In this document: positions 7,671 through 16,860 of the stretch, one piece after another
Position numbering within the stretch: position 1 is the stretch's first letter
How the letters are laid out: the number at the start of each line of letters is the position of its first letter
NCBI GenBank assembly: GCA_029260655.1
Contig: JAJDCU010000049.1
Span: 1 to 64,000, forward strand
Length of the DNA stretch: 64,000 nucleotides
Source of the DNA: Phycisphaeraceae bacterium
GTDB lineage: Bacteria > Planctomycetota > Phycisphaerae > Phycisphaerales > Phycisphaeraceae
Reading direction: 5' to 3'
The notes under the pieces: generated by a model
The model's database searches: none
What the model was told of the DNA's origin: nothing
Seen by the model: only the letters and a program-made list of their open reading frames with translations
Made by a program: the position numbers and the translations under genes

Positions 7671-9302
7671 TCAGAGCTCGACGACCTGCATATCCGAGAC
7701 CTTGCGTGACTGGGTCGATGGATGATGCACCTCGGTGACAAACTCATCGCCCATCTCGATGCGCGTCTGATGGGCGTCGTAGGTCTTGGGCTCACCCAGG
7801 CCCATCCGGGCGATCAGGTCCAGGGCGATCTGGCCTTCGGCTTTGGCGAACTCGATCGGGAGGATCGCCTGGTCGAAGCTCTGCAGCCGGCCGGCGTGGT
7901 TCTCAAACGTCCCGGACTTCTCGGCGAACGTCGCGCCGGGCAGCAGCACGTCCGCGGTATCGGTCAGGCTGTTAGGCAGGGTGTCGATCAGCACGAGGAA
8001 CTTGCCGGTAAGGGCCTTGGTCAGCTCGGGGGTGACCCAGGCGCTTGGGTAGTTGCCTGTCACCAGGACCCCGCTGGTGCGTTCGTCCTCGATCGCGGTG
8101 AGGAATTGCTCATAAGCCAGGACCGACTCGGTGAGCTGGCCCAGCGCCCGGCGGACGCCGCGGGCATTGGGGGCTTTTTCGGCGTAGACGGTGTACCCGC
8201 CGGGGAAGGCCTTGTCCTGACCGCTGACCGGGACCGGCCCGATACCGATCACCGCTTCGGCGTCCAGCCCGATCACAAGCTTGCCCAGCAGGTAGGCCTC
8301 CTCGCAGGTGAGCATCGGGCTGACCAATAGCGCCAGCGACCCGGCGCCCCTGGACTGCAGGACCGTGGAGAGGCCGGCCTTGACCGCGCCGTAGGCCTTG
8401 TTCCAGTCGCACTCTTGTGGCGAGCCATCGGCTTTTTGCACCGGGCTTCGGTGGCGGTCCTCGCTGTGGACAAACTTCCAGCCGAAACGGATCTCGTCGC
8501 TGGTCCACCACTTGTTGACGTCCATGTTGGTCCGTGGCTTAACGCGGTAGACCCGCCCGTCGTTGTGTTCGATCGAGAGGTTGTCGCCCGAGGCTGTGAT
8601 CCCGTCGATGCTTGGGGTCTTGGTAAGGTTCCAGACGCGCATGGACATGAGGAAGTCTTTGTCGAGTAACGCGCCGACCGGGCAGATGTCCACGACGTTG
8701 CCGGACAGTTCGTTGTCAAGGGCCTTGCCGGGGAAGATGTCGATCTGCTCGCTGGAGCCGCGGCCGAAGATCCCGATCTCGCCCGTGCCTGCGACCTCCT
8801 TGGTGAACCGGACACAACGGGTGCACATGATGCAGCGGTCGGAATAGAGCAGGACGTTGGGGCCGATGTCTTTCTTAGGCTGCTTGACCTTGGCCTCGTC
8901 GAAGCGCGACTCGCTGTGGCCGTACTTGTAGCTGTAGTCCTGGAGGTAGCACTCGCCGGCCTGGTCACAGACCGGGCAGTCCAGCGGGTGGTTGATCAGG
9001 AGGAACTCCATGACCGACTTCTGGTTGGCGATCGACTTGGGGCTCTTGGTGTGGACCACCTGCCCGTCGCCCGCGGGGGTCTGGCAGGTGGGCATGAGCT
9101 TGGGGATCATCTCCAGCTTGTTGTCGTTGCGTGGGTTGGGCGCTTCGACCTCGGCCATGCAGATCCGGCAACTCGCGACAATGCTCATCCCTGGGTGGTA
9201 GCAGTAGTGCGGGATCTCGATCCCGTTGTCCAGGGCGACTTCCAGGATGGATTTCTTGCCCTGGTATTCGCAGGCCTTACCGTCAATGGTGATCTGGGGC
9301 AT
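7671..9302 (-). CDS. nuoG: NADH-quinone oxidoreductase subunit G
   Basis: A peripheral-arm subunit of respiratory complex I that carries iron-sulphur clusters from the NADH site towards quinone. From the ATG at 9302 it is 543 residues. Its N-terminus (MPQITIDGKACEYQGKKSI) is a ferredoxin-like fold with YCYHPGMSIVASCRICM supplying 2Fe-2S ligands. HPLDCPVCDQAGECYLQDYS is the His/Cys-ligated 4Fe-4S motif of NuoG. YSDRCIMCTRCVRFTKEV and DICPVGALL add a further 4Fe-4S site. The C-terminal part is the molybdopterin-oxidoreductase-like domain, shorter than in the 900-residue E. coli protein. The ORF track extends 34 codons too far upstream. Unusually it is divergent from nuoJ, and subunits A-F, H and I are not in the window. 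Confidence 0.95.
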   Translation of the reverse strand: MPQITIDGKACEYQGKKSILEVALDNGIEIPHYCYHPGMSIVASCRICMAEVEAPNPRNDNKLEMIPKLMPTCQTPAGDGQVVHTKSPKSIANQKSVMEFLLINHPLDCPVCDQAGECYLQDYSYKYGHSESRFDEAKVKQPKKDIGPNVLLYSDRCIMCTRCVRFTKEVAGTGEIGIFGRGSSEQIDIFPGKALDNELSGNVVDICPVGALLDKDFLMSMRVWNLTKTPSIDGITASGDNLSIEHNDGRVYRVKPRTNMDVNKWWTSDEIRFGWKFVHSEDRHRSPVQKADGSPQECDWNKAYGAVKAGLSTVLQSRGAGSLALLVSPMLTCEEAYLLGKLVIGLDAEAVIGIGPVPVSGQDKAFPGGYTVYAEKAPNARGVRRALGQLTESVLAYEQFLTAIEDERTSGVLVTGNYPSAWVTPELTKALTGKFLVLIDTLPNSLTDTADVLLPGATFAEKSGTFENHAGRLQSFDQAILPIEFAKAEGQIALDLIARMGLGEPKTYDAHQTRIEMGDEFVTEVHHPSTQSRKVSDMQVVEL

Positions 9303-9593
9303 CGTGGTGTTTCCCGCATCTTTAAGCCGAGCCCGGCCGGCGCGTCTGGGCGTGACCGGGTCGTGATAGCGGCGGATCGTATCAGATCGGGGTTGAGCGT
9401 CCAACGCAGGGGGTCAGTCGCCGACGGCTGGGGTTTGTTGCAAGGAGGTGTGCCGCTTCGTATCCTGTCCGCGTTAGGTGCAGGCGGGGCAGGACGTTGC
9501 CCCCCGGCAGGCCGTGAAGTCCGATCGGATCGCCGCACCGTTGACCGCTTGACCTCGATACCCGTCGAAATGACGGGGCGCGCCGGACCGATC
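9303..9593. promoter_or_regulatory. Divergent nuoG/nuoJ intergenic region
   Basis: This 291-base region separates the start codons of nuoG (minus) and nuoJ (plus) and must contain the promoters for both arms of the locus. No clear -35/-10 pair was identified by eye, and no gene is visible. The long plus-strand ORF that crosses it is only an upstream extension of nuoJ. Confidence 0.5.
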
Positions 9594-10457
9594 ATGGAAC
9601 AGCACCTCGAATACGCGCTGTATATCGCTTCGGTGCTTGGCGCAATTTCGCTGTCTCTGATGATGCCCCGCCGCAGCAAGCCCCTGCGTTTCCTCGGCCC
9701 GATCCTGGGCGCGGCGGCGTTGGGCGGGTTGTGGCTGTTCCTCTCGGGCAGCGATTTCTGGGCCGACCGCGAGACGGGGCTCTCCGGCGCCGGGTTCCTC
9801 TACTATTACGTCTTCAGCGGGATCTCCATCGCCGCCGCGGTGAAGGTCATCACCCACACCCGCCCGGTCTACGCGGCCTTGTGGTTCGTGATGGTTGTGC
9901 TGGCGAGCGCCGGGCTTTTTATCGTGCTCTCGGCGCAGTTCATGGCGTTTGCGATCATTATCATCTACGGCGGTGCGATCCTGGTGACCTACGTGTTCGT
10001 CATCATGCTCGCGTCCCAGCCGGACCCCGACGGGCAGTCGGGCCAGATCTACGACAAGGTCGCCAGAGAGCCGACGATGGCCTGTGCCGCGGGGTTCCTG
10101 CTGTTGGCGGTGCTTTTGAGCCTGAGCTTCGACCCGCAGATCGCCGCGCAACCCGATCCGGACAACAGCGATATCGCCCTGATCGGCTCGACGCTCGGCG
10201 GCCGGCCGATCCAGCCGTCGGCGAGGTTTGAGTACGATCCACAAAGCGAACTGATGGTCGAGGCGCAGCCGATCCCAACCCCCACGAACCTGGACCCGGC
10301 GCGGCTATCCAACGCCGAGCGGATCGGGCTGGACCTGTTCCGCAGCCACCCGCTGGGCCTGGAGCTGGCGGGGGTGATCCTGCTGATTTCCCTGGTCGGC
10401 GCGGTTGTGATCGCCAGGACCAAGGTGCCCGACGAACACCCGCCGGCGCCGGGGTGA
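9594..10457 (+). CDS. nuoJ: NADH-quinone oxidoreductase subunit J
   Basis: A membrane subunit of complex I (ND6 homologue), about 287 residues if started at ATG 9594 (MEQHLEYALYIASVLGA). Five hydrophobic segments are visible. The diagnostic segment is FMAFAIIIIYGGAILVTYVF, which corresponds to the conserved pi-bulge helix of NuoJ with its (V/Y)-G-A-I core. A hydrophilic insertion of about 90 residues lies between the fourth and the last membrane segments. The ORF track runs back to 8916 inside nuoG and is not real there; an alternative ATG at 9570 would add eight residues. First gene of a nuoJKLMN series. Confidence 0.92.
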   Translation: MEQHLEYALYIASVLGAISLSLMMPRRSKPLRFLGPILGAAALGGLWLFLSGSDFWADRETGLSGAGFLYYYVFSGISIAAAVKVITHTRPVYAALWFVMVVLASAGLFIVLSAQFMAFAIIIIYGGAILVTYVFVIMLASQPDPDGQSGQIYDKVAREPTMACAAGFLLLAVLLSLSFDPQIAAQPDPDNSDIALIGSTLGGRPIQPSARFEYDPQSELMVEAQPIPTPTNLDPARLSNAERIGLDLFRSHPLGLELAGVILLISLVGAVVIARTKVPDEHPPAPG

Positions 10458-10463
10458 AGAAGC

Positions 10464-10480
10464 CCGGCCCTACGGGCCGG
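10464..10480. repeat. GC-rich palindrome between nuoJ and nuoK
   Basis: CCGGCCC-TAC-GGGCCGG is a perfect 7-bp inverted repeat with a 3-base loop, 6 bases after the nuoJ stop. It resembles REP-type palindromes and could form a stable mRNA hairpin that tunes nuoJ/nuoK expression. There is no T-run, so it is not a classical terminator. Confidence 0.55.
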
Positions 10481-10503
10481 CGCTAAACAATCCAATGTAA
10501 TGG

Positions 10504-10542
10504 ACTTTTGACCTTCGACTTTGAACCTTTGACTTTTGACCC
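10504..10542 (+). repeat. Heptad repeat array abutting the nuoK start
   Basis: Five and a half head-to-tail heptads: ACTTTTG ACCTTCG ACTTTGA ACCTTTG ACTTTTG ACCC, ending exactly at the nuoK ATG. The consensus is ACYTTTG. It resembles the short tandemly repeated repetitive (STRR) class. It occupies the place where a ribosome-binding site would be expected, and no purine-rich site is seen. Confidence 0.7.
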
Positions 10543-10866
10543 ATGCCACTAAACGCGATTGACAGCCTGGCGCTCTCGCACTTCCTGCTCACCGGGGCGG
10601 TGCTTTTTTGCCTGGGGCTGATCGGGTTCATCTCCCGGCGGAACCTGATCATCATGTTCCTCTGTACGGAGATGATGTTCCAGGGCGTGGCGGTGTCGCT
10701 GGTGGCGTTCAGCCGGTTCCATCTAAACGACACCGGCCAGACGTTCGTGATCTTCGTGTTGACCATCGCGGCCGCGGAGGCGGCGCTGGCGCTGGGCCTG
10801 GTGGTGCTGCTGTTTAGACGAAAGAAGACCCTGGACGCCCTGGCCTGGTCGGATCTTAAAGGATAG
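10543..10866 (+). CDS. nuoK: NADH-quinone oxidoreductase subunit K
   Basis: A 107-residue membrane subunit of complex I (ND4L homologue) with three transmembrane helices. The second helix includes the conserved Glu in FLCTEMMFQGVAVSL and the third has TIAAAEAALALGLVVLLFRR, both diagnostic of NuoK; the two buried Glu residues belong to the proton path. Usual family length is about 100. The start codon follows directly on a heptad repeat with no evident Shine-Dalgarno site. It lies between nuoJ and nuoL. Confidence 0.94.
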   Translation: MPLNAIDSLALSHFLLTGAVLFCLGLIGFISRRNLIIMFLCTEMMFQGVAVSLVAFSRFHLNDTGQTFVIFVLTIAAAEAALALGLVVLLFRRKKTLDALAWSDLKG

Positions 10867-10919
10867 CCACCGCGGTTATGTGAAAGACCTGACGTACTAA
10901 TCCCGATACCTGACATTCC

Positions 10920-13016
10920 ATGCCCATCGAACTGATCAAACTCGTCCCCTGGATCCCGCTGCTGGGCGCAGCGCTGTGCGGCGTGTGCTGCATGAAGCCG
11001 GTCTGGCGCAAGGCGGCCGGGCCTATCAGCGTGCTGTCGATCTTTATCCCGTTCCTGATTACCTGCGGGGTCTACAGCGCCGCGAAGCACCTCAACGACA
11101 CCCAGCAGGTCCAGACCGTCTATAGCTGGATCGGCGTCGGCGAGTTCCAGGTCAATATGGCCTACTTCATCGACCCGCTGACGATGGTCATGCTGTTCGT
11201 CGTCACTGGCATCGGCTCGCTGATCGCAACGTATGCGATGGGCTACATGAAGGGCGACCGCGGCTACGCCCGGTTCTTCATGGGCGTGTCGCTGTTCATC
11301 TTCGCGATGACGACGCTGGTCATGGCCGACAACCTGGTGCTCTTGTACCTGGGCTGGGAGGGCGTGGGGCTGTGCTCGTACCTTTTGATCGGGTACTACT
11401 ACGACAAGCCCTTCGCGGTCGCGGCGGCGAAGAAGGCTTTTATCGTCAACCGCATCGGGGACCTGGGCTTTGCGCTTGGGATCTTCCTGACGTACATGAC
11501 CTACCACACGGTGAGCCTGTCCGTGGTCACCGATATGGCGCGTCACGCGGTCGAGCAGGGCTTCGACCCGACGACGGCCGACCTCTGGATCCCGTTCCTG
11601 CTGATGCTGGGCGCGTTCGGCAAGAGTGCGCAGATCCCGCTGCACGTCTGGTTGCCGGACGCCATGGCGGGCCCGACGCCGGTGTCGGCGCTGGTCCACG
11701 CCGCGACCATGGTGACCGCCGGGGTCTACATGATCGCCCGGCTGATGCCGGTCTTCCAGCTCTCGCCCTACGCCCTGCCCACGGTCGCCACGGTCGGCGG
11801 GGTCACCGCCCTTTTCGCCGGCACGATCGCTTTGTGCCAGTACGACTTGAAGAAAGTCTTCGCCTACTCGACCGTCTCGCAGCTTGGGTACATGTTCCTG
11901 GGTGTCGGTGCGCTGTCGACGTTTGGCGGGATCTTCCACCTGTTCACCCACGCCTTCTTCAAGGCCCTCTTGTTCCTCACCGCCGGGAGCGTGATGCACG
12001 CCCTGGCCGGGCAACTGGACCTGCGTGCGATGTCGGGCCTACGGCACAAGATGCCGGTGACCTGCTGGCTAATGTTCGCCGGCTGCCTGGCGCTTGCAGG
12101 CTTCCCCTTCACCGCCGGGTTCTTCAGTAAGGACACCATCCTCGCCGAGGCGATGGTCCGGGGCACCGGCGAGCACGGCAGCACGCTGTTCTTCTGGCTG
12201 GCCATCATGGGCCTGGCCACCGCGTTCCTCACCGCGTTCTACACCTTCCGCCTGTGGTTCCGCGTCTTCATGGGCCCGGAACACTTCGAGATGGGCGACG
12301 ACGACCACGGCGCTGATGACGCGCATGGGGACGATCACGGCCACGCCCACGAGCCTCACGAGATGCCCTGGTGGCCGATGAACGCCCCGCTGGCGGTCCT
12401 TGCGGTCGGCGCTTTATTCGCAGGCTTGATTTTCAGCGGTTGGATGACAACCAACATCGAAGAATCCACCGCCCAGCCTGCGGTCGCGCTGAACATCCAG
12501 ACCGACCCACAAACGGCCCCGGCCTACGAAATCATCGCCGTCTCAGACCAAGCCGACACACACGCCGCCGCCGCAGACAGCCATGCCGACGCCGGCCACG
12601 GCGACGACCACGAAGCCCACCGCGCACACGGCATCCACGTCCTGCTGAAGTGGGTCAGCTCCTTCATCGCACTTTTGGGCATCGCCTTGGCCGGGTACTT
12701 CCACTGGCTGAACCGCCCGCTGACCGACCAGATCGCCAAGCGGTTCTCCGGCGTTGTCGAGGTCCTCTACAACAAGTACTACGTCGACGAGCTGTACGAC
12801 CTGACGATCGTCAAGCCGCTGCGCCGGCTCGGGCACGGGTTCTATCTCTTCGACCAGTTCGTGATCAACGGGCTGGTGATGACGGTCGGGTATCTGCCGC
12901 GGCTGGTGGGCTGGTCTGTCAGGCCGACACAGAGCGGGCAGATACAAGGCTACGGCCTGGGCATGGTGATGGGCATGGCGTTGGTCGCGTTACTCGTATT
13001 CAAGTGGGCGTTCTAA
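10920..13016 (+). CDS. nuoL: NADH-quinone oxidoreductase subunit L
   Basis: The 698-residue distal proton-pumping subunit of complex I (ND5 homologue). Characteristic segments include LGWEGVGLCSYLLIG, KKAFIVNRIGDLGFALG and AQIPLHVWLPDAMAGPTPVSALVHAATMVTAG, the signature of the antiporter-like family with its conserved Lys/His residues. Two hydrophilic loops are remarkably rich in His and Asp: one near residues 457-480 (GDDDHGADDAHGDDHGHAHE) and one near 540-575 (ADSHADAGHGDDHEAHRAHG). The last part has the long lateral and terminal helices expected for NuoL. It is followed 15 bases later by nuoM. Confidence 0.95.
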   Translation: MPIELIKLVPWIPLLGAALCGVCCMKPVWRKAAGPISVLSIFIPFLITCGVYSAAKHLNDTQQVQTVYSWIGVGEFQVNMAYFIDPLTMVMLFVVTGIGSLIATYAMGYMKGDRGYARFFMGVSLFIFAMTTLVMADNLVLLYLGWEGVGLCSYLLIGYYYDKPFAVAAAKKAFIVNRIGDLGFALGIFLTYMTYHTVSLSVVTDMARHAVEQGFDPTTADLWIPFLLMLGAFGKSAQIPLHVWLPDAMAGPTPVSALVHAATMVTAGVYMIARLMPVFQLSPYALPTVATVGGVTALFAGTIALCQYDLKKVFAYSTVSQLGYMFLGVGALSTFGGIFHLFTHAFFKALLFLTAGSVMHALAGQLDLRAMSGLRHKMPVTCWLMFAGCLALAGFPFTAGFFSKDTILAEAMVRGTGEHGSTLFFWLAIMGLATAFLTAFYTFRLWFRVFMGPEHFEMGDDDHGADDAHGDDHGHAHEPHEMPWWPMNAPLAVLAVGALFAGLIFSGWMTTNIEESTAQPAVALNIQTDPQTAPAYEIIAVSDQADTHAAAADSHADAGHGDDHEAHRAHGIHVLLKWVSSFIALLGIALAGYFHWLNRPLTDQIAKRFSGVVEVLYNKYYVDELYDLTIVKPLRRLGHGFYLFDQFVINGLVMTVGYLPRLVGWSVRPTQSGQIQGYGLGMVMGMALVALLVFKWAF

Positions 13017-13031
13017 GGACAGACGTACTTC

Positions 13032-14744
13032 ATGGACCTACTGCTACTGCTTCTAGTCCTGTTCCCGCTTGTCAGCGCATTGCCGTTGATGCTGCCTATC
13101 AAGGCGTTTAACTGCCGACACGCCACCTGGTCCTACGCGGTGCTCAGCACGCTGATCACGTTTGTGATTTCGCTGGTTGCCTTGGCGCAGTTCGACTTCT
13201 CGGCCCCGGGGATGCAGTTCACGGGGGCCGTGCGGTGGATCGACGCCTTTGGGCTCACGTTCGGGTACGGGATCGATTCGATCTCGCTTTGGCTGGTCCT
13301 GCTGACGACGTTCCTGATGCCGGTCATCATGCTCGGGTCGCTCAGCGCGGTGAAGGTCCGCGTCCGCGAGTTCTACTTCTGGCTGATCGTCTTAGAGACG
13401 TTCATGCTCGGCACGTTCGTCGCCACCGACATCATCTTCTTCTACGTCTGCTTCGAGCTGACGCTGGTCCCCCTGTACATCCTCATCGGGGTGTTCGGGT
13501 CGGACAACCGGCTGCGTGCGGCGAAGATATTCTTCCTCTACACCTTCACCGGTTCGATGCTGACATTTGCCGGCGTGTTGTACGTCGCGTGGTTCAACAC
13601 GACGCTCCCTGTGAACTTTTTCCCCGGCGCGGGGGCATGGTCGTTTGATATCCAGACGCTCTACCTCGCCGCCGCCAGCATGAGCCCGACCGAGCAGGGC
13701 TGGGTCCTGGGCTCGCTTTTAGCAGGGTTCGCGGTCAAGGTCCCGCTGTTCCCGGTGCATACCTGGCTACCGCTTGCGCACACCGAGGCCCCCACCGCCG
13801 GGTCGGTCATCCTCGCAGGCGTCTTGCTGAAGCTGGGGACCTACGGCCTGCTGCGCTTCGCCCTGCCGATGTGCCCTGAGGCCGTCGTCACCTTCGCGCC
13901 GTACATCGGCGTGTTTGCCGTGCTGGGCGTGCTGGTCACCGCGCTGATCTGCTGGGTCCAGACAGACGTCAAGAAGCTGATCGCCTACTCCTCGGTCTCG
14001 CACCTGGGCTTTTGTGTGCTGGGCTTGTTCGCATTGGACGCCGGCGACACCGGCGCGGTCGGCGCGGTCATGTACATGATCAACCACGGCCTGTCGACCG
14101 GGGCCTTGTTCCTCTGCGTCGGGATGATCTACGAACGCTTCCACACACGGGACATGGCCAAGATGTCGGGTCTGGGACGGGTCATCCCCGTCTGGGCGAG
14201 CTTCACCGTCTTCTTCGTCCTCGCCAGCGTCGGGCTGCCCGGGCTCAACGGGTTCATCGGCGAGTTCCTCACACTGCTGGGCGCGTTCCTCTCGCCGAGC
14301 AACGTCCTGGGGTTCGAGTACGCAGCCATCGCCGGGGTCGGGATGATCTTCGCCGCGATCTACCTGCTGTACATGGTCGGGAAGGTTATCTTCGGTCCGC
14401 TCAAGGTCCCGGACGTGCACAACGACGACGACAGCCACGACCTGCGCGACCTAAACGGCCGAGAGATCATCACCCTCCTGCCGCTGGCCGCCGGTTGCCT
14501 GGTCCTGGGCCTGTTCCCCCACGGCGTGTTGACCAGCCTGGAAGCCCCTGTCGGGCGGCTGACCGCCGCCGCCAAGGCCGCCGCCGAGCTGCAGACCGTC
14601 TACGTCGACGCCGATCAAACTCCGGCAGACGATCCTCGCGCCGCCGAGCTTCGACTGGTTCTGGACGACCGTCCGTTACCGGCTATCGAAAATACACTGC
14701 AACAACCGCCACTTAAGACCGCCCAACAAGAGGCGGAGCGTTAA
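13032..14744 (+). CDS. nuoM: NADH-quinone oxidoreductase subunit M
   Basis: The 570-residue antiporter-like subunit of complex I (ND4 homologue), with about 14 transmembrane helices. Motifs: FYVCFELTLVPLYILIG with the key membrane Glu, KVPLFPVHTWLPLAHTEAPT, and KKLIAYSSVSHLGFCVLG with conserved Lys. The C-terminal 70 residues after the last helix are hydrophilic and longer than in E. coli (about 509 residues). nuoN begins three bases after the stop, with GGAG inside the nuoM end serving as its ribosome-binding site, so the two are probably translationally coupled. Confidence 0.95.
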   Translation: MDLLLLLLVLFPLVSALPLMLPIKAFNCRHATWSYAVLSTLITFVISLVALAQFDFSAPGMQFTGAVRWIDAFGLTFGYGIDSISLWLVLLTTFLMPVIMLGSLSAVKVRVREFYFWLIVLETFMLGTFVATDIIFFYVCFELTLVPLYILIGVFGSDNRLRAAKIFFLYTFTGSMLTFAGVLYVAWFNTTLPVNFFPGAGAWSFDIQTLYLAAASMSPTEQGWVLGSLLAGFAVKVPLFPVHTWLPLAHTEAPTAGSVILAGVLLKLGTYGLLRFALPMCPEAVVTFAPYIGVFAVLGVLVTALICWVQTDVKKLIAYSSVSHLGFCVLGLFALDAGDTGAVGAVMYMINHGLSTGALFLCVGMIYERFHTRDMAKMSGLGRVIPVWASFTVFFVLASVGLPGLNGFIGEFLTLLGAFLSPSNVLGFEYAAIAGVGMIFAAIYLLYMVGKVIFGPLKVPDVHNDDDSHDLRDLNGREIITLLPLAAGCLVLGLFPHGVLTSLEAPVGRLTAAAKAAAELQTVYVDADQTPADDPRAAELRLVLDDRPLPAIENTLQQPPLKTAQQEAER

Positions 14745-14747
14745 CCG

Positions 14748-16325
14748 ATGCATAAAGCCGAGATCATCCAGAAAGTCGCCGGGCTCTGGCCCGAGATCGT
14801 CATGCTCATCGGCGCAACGGCCTGCCTGTTCATCGGGCTGTCCAAGGGCAAGGGGCCCCGCCGCAGCACCCCCTGGATCGCTGCGGCGACGCTCGTCCTC
14901 GCCGCCTTGCTGGTCTGTGGTAAGTCCAGCGTAAGCGATGGCGCAGGCGCGCTTGCCGGGTTGGCGGGATACGTCAAGCTCGCGGTCGCGGGGATCGGCC
15001 TGATCCTGCTGATGGTCGCCGCCGGCGTGCCCGACCAACTGCGACAGACGCGCGACGCCGAGGCCGCCAAGGACTTCGATCCCGGCGACCTGCTGACCGG
15101 CGAGTTCTACGCCTTCTTCCTGCTAAGTCTCACCGGCGTCATGCTCACCGCCGGCGCGGGCGACCTGGTCTGGCTCTTCCTCGCGCTCGAGCTGACCAGC
15201 CTGCCGACCTATGTCATGGTCGCTACCAGCCGCGACCGGGTCCAGGCCCAGGAGTCGGCGGTCAAGTATTTCTTCCTTGGCGCGCTGTCGGCTGCGATCT
15301 TCCTCTACGGCTTTACCCTGATCTACGGAGCGACCGGCTCCACCGAGTTCGCCGAGATCACCCGCATCGCACAAGAACAGATCGCCGCACACGACGGGCA
15401 CGTCCCCGGCCTGCTGCTGATCGGCATCGCCCTGTCGATCGTCGGGATCTGCTTCAAGATCGCAGCCGTCCCGATGCATTTCTACGCCGCCGATGTTTAT
15501 GAAGGCGCCGCCACACCCGTCACCGCCTTCCTAGCTTTCGTGCCCAAGACCGCCGGCGCTGTCGCACTGATCCTGATCCTCAGCCTGGTCGGCTGGCCCC
15601 TGCCCGGGGCGATCGAGTCGCTGCTGTGGATCATCGCCGCGCTCACCATGACCGTCGGCAACGTCCTGGGGCTCTTGCAGACATCCGTCAAGCGCGTGCT
15701 GGCGTACAGCTCGATCGCGCACTCGGGTTACATCGTGGTCGGTCTGCTTGCCGGGCCCGCGGTCAATCAGGCCGCCGGTGGTGCGCTGGGCGACGGGCTC
15801 GCCGCCGTGCTGTTCTACCTGGTCGCCTACGGCCTGGGCACCATCGCCAGCTTCGCCGTCCTGGGCTGCCTGCGCGTCAACGGCGATGAGGCGCAGACCT
15901 TCGACGACATCTCCGGCCTGCACAAAAGACACCCCTTCCTCGCGGCCCTGATGCTCGTCAGCGTCCTGTCGCTGGTCGGCCTGCCACCATTGGTCGGGTT
16001 CCTGGGCAAGGTCTACCTCATCGGTTCGGCCTACGGCGCGGGCTTCACCTACCTGGTCATCATCCTCGTGCTCAACTCCGCCATCAGCGCCGCTTATTAC
16101 CTGCGCATCGCCAGCGCGTGCTACTTCGGAGAGCCCAACGACGCCGTCGAATCCACCGGCCAGTTCCCCCGCTACGCCGGCGCTTTGGTCGCCGCCGCAC
16201 TCGCCCTGATCCTGGGCGTCGTCGGCAACGGCCTGGTCAACGCCTCACGTAACGCTACCACACCGGTGCAGGCCGCTGACACAAATCAGCCTGTCCAACA
16301 AACCGCAGCCACTTCGATTGATTAG
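14748..16325 (+). CDS. nuoN: NADH-quinone oxidoreductase subunit N
   Basis: The 525-residue antiporter-like subunit of complex I (ND2 homologue). Motifs: WLFLALELTSLPTYVMVA with the pumping Glu, ESAVKYFFLGALSAAIFLYG with the conserved Lys, FKIAAVPMHFYAADVYEGAA and KRVLAYSSIAHSGY. The last 25 residues are a hydrophilic tail rich in Thr and Gln. It closes the nuoJKLMN series; the next gene starts 57 bases later and is unrelated. Confidence 0.95.
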   Translation: MHKAEIIQKVAGLWPEIVMLIGATACLFIGLSKGKGPRRSTPWIAAATLVLAALLVCGKSSVSDGAGALAGLAGYVKLAVAGIGLILLMVAAGVPDQLRQTRDAEAAKDFDPGDLLTGEFYAFFLLSLTGVMLTAGAGDLVWLFLALELTSLPTYVMVATSRDRVQAQESAVKYFFLGALSAAIFLYGFTLIYGATGSTEFAEITRIAQEQIAAHDGHVPGLLLIGIALSIVGICFKIAAVPMHFYAADVYEGAATPVTAFLAFVPKTAGAVALILILSLVGWPLPGAIESLLWIIAALTMTVGNVLGLLQTSVKRVLAYSSIAHSGYIVVGLLAGPAVNQAAGGALGDGLAAVLFYLVAYGLGTIASFAVLGCLRVNGDEAQTFDDISGLHKRHPFLAALMLVSVLSLVGLPPLVGFLGKVYLIGSAYGAGFTYLVIILVLNSAISAAYYLRIASACYFGEPNDAVESTGQFPRYAGALVAAALALILGVVGNGLVNASRNATTPVQAADTNQPVQQTAATSID

Positions 16326-16382
16326 GACGTTGTCCGTTTAGTACTCGCCTAATTGTTCTCTAAGCGGCCATTGGGTTGTGCC

Positions 16383-16805
16383 ATGAAGTCACCCATCTAT
16401 CTCATCCGGATCCTGGAAACGTTTTTTCTGGTTGGTTTTGTCGTAACGTACACGGTTACGCCGGAGGGTGTTAGCTGGTCATACACCTTCATATCGGTGC
16501 TGTGTAATTTCTCTTTCTCGACCAACGCCGAAGAGATCGTGATCAGTTCTATTTTTGTGGGCTACCCGATCAGCCTGCTAGGGACGACTCTCTACTGGAA
16601 GCATCTTAAACCCAGGCCGCGCAGATGGTCGGTCGGGCTGGCGGTGCTTGGTGTATTCGCGTCCGGCAACGAGGTCTTGAGGTACTTGCTGGGTTATGAC
16701 TTTCAGGTTCTGATTCAATTCCCGACCGTGTTGGTGATCATCGATTGGGCTATGTTCAAGGGGTTCAGATGGTTTCCGACCGGTCAGAGCCAGAGGGTAG
16801 AATAA
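16383..16805 (+). CDS. Small multi-pass membrane protein, unknown
   Basis: About 140 residues from the ATG at 16383 (MKSPIYLIRILETFFLVG). The track begins ten codons earlier at a TTG. Four hydrophobic stretches are visible, including RILETFFLVGFVVTYTV, IVISSIFVGYPISLLGTTLY, VGLAVLGVFASGNEVLRYLL and a last one around FPTVLVIIDWAMF. No family was recognised and the function is unknown. Codon choice is less GC-biased than in the neighbouring nuo genes. It lies between nuoN and a serine hydrolase gene on the same strand. Confidence 0.6.
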   Translation: MKSPIYLIRILETFFLVGFVVTYTVTPEGVSWSYTFISVLCNFSFSTNAEEIVISSIFVGYPISLLGTTLYWKHLKPRPRRWSVGLAVLGVFASGNEVLRYLLGYDFQVLIQFPTVLVIIDWAMFKGFRWFPTGQSQRVE

Positions 16806-16860
16806 GCAGATCGGCCTATCAGACTGACTGCCAGGCACAACCTATTACAGGCTATGACCC

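Noticed and set aside
8916-9593. N-terminal extension of the nuoJ ORF back into nuoG
   Set aside because: It runs antisense to nuoG and has no NuoJ-like sequence; NuoJ similarity begins at MEQHLEYAL.
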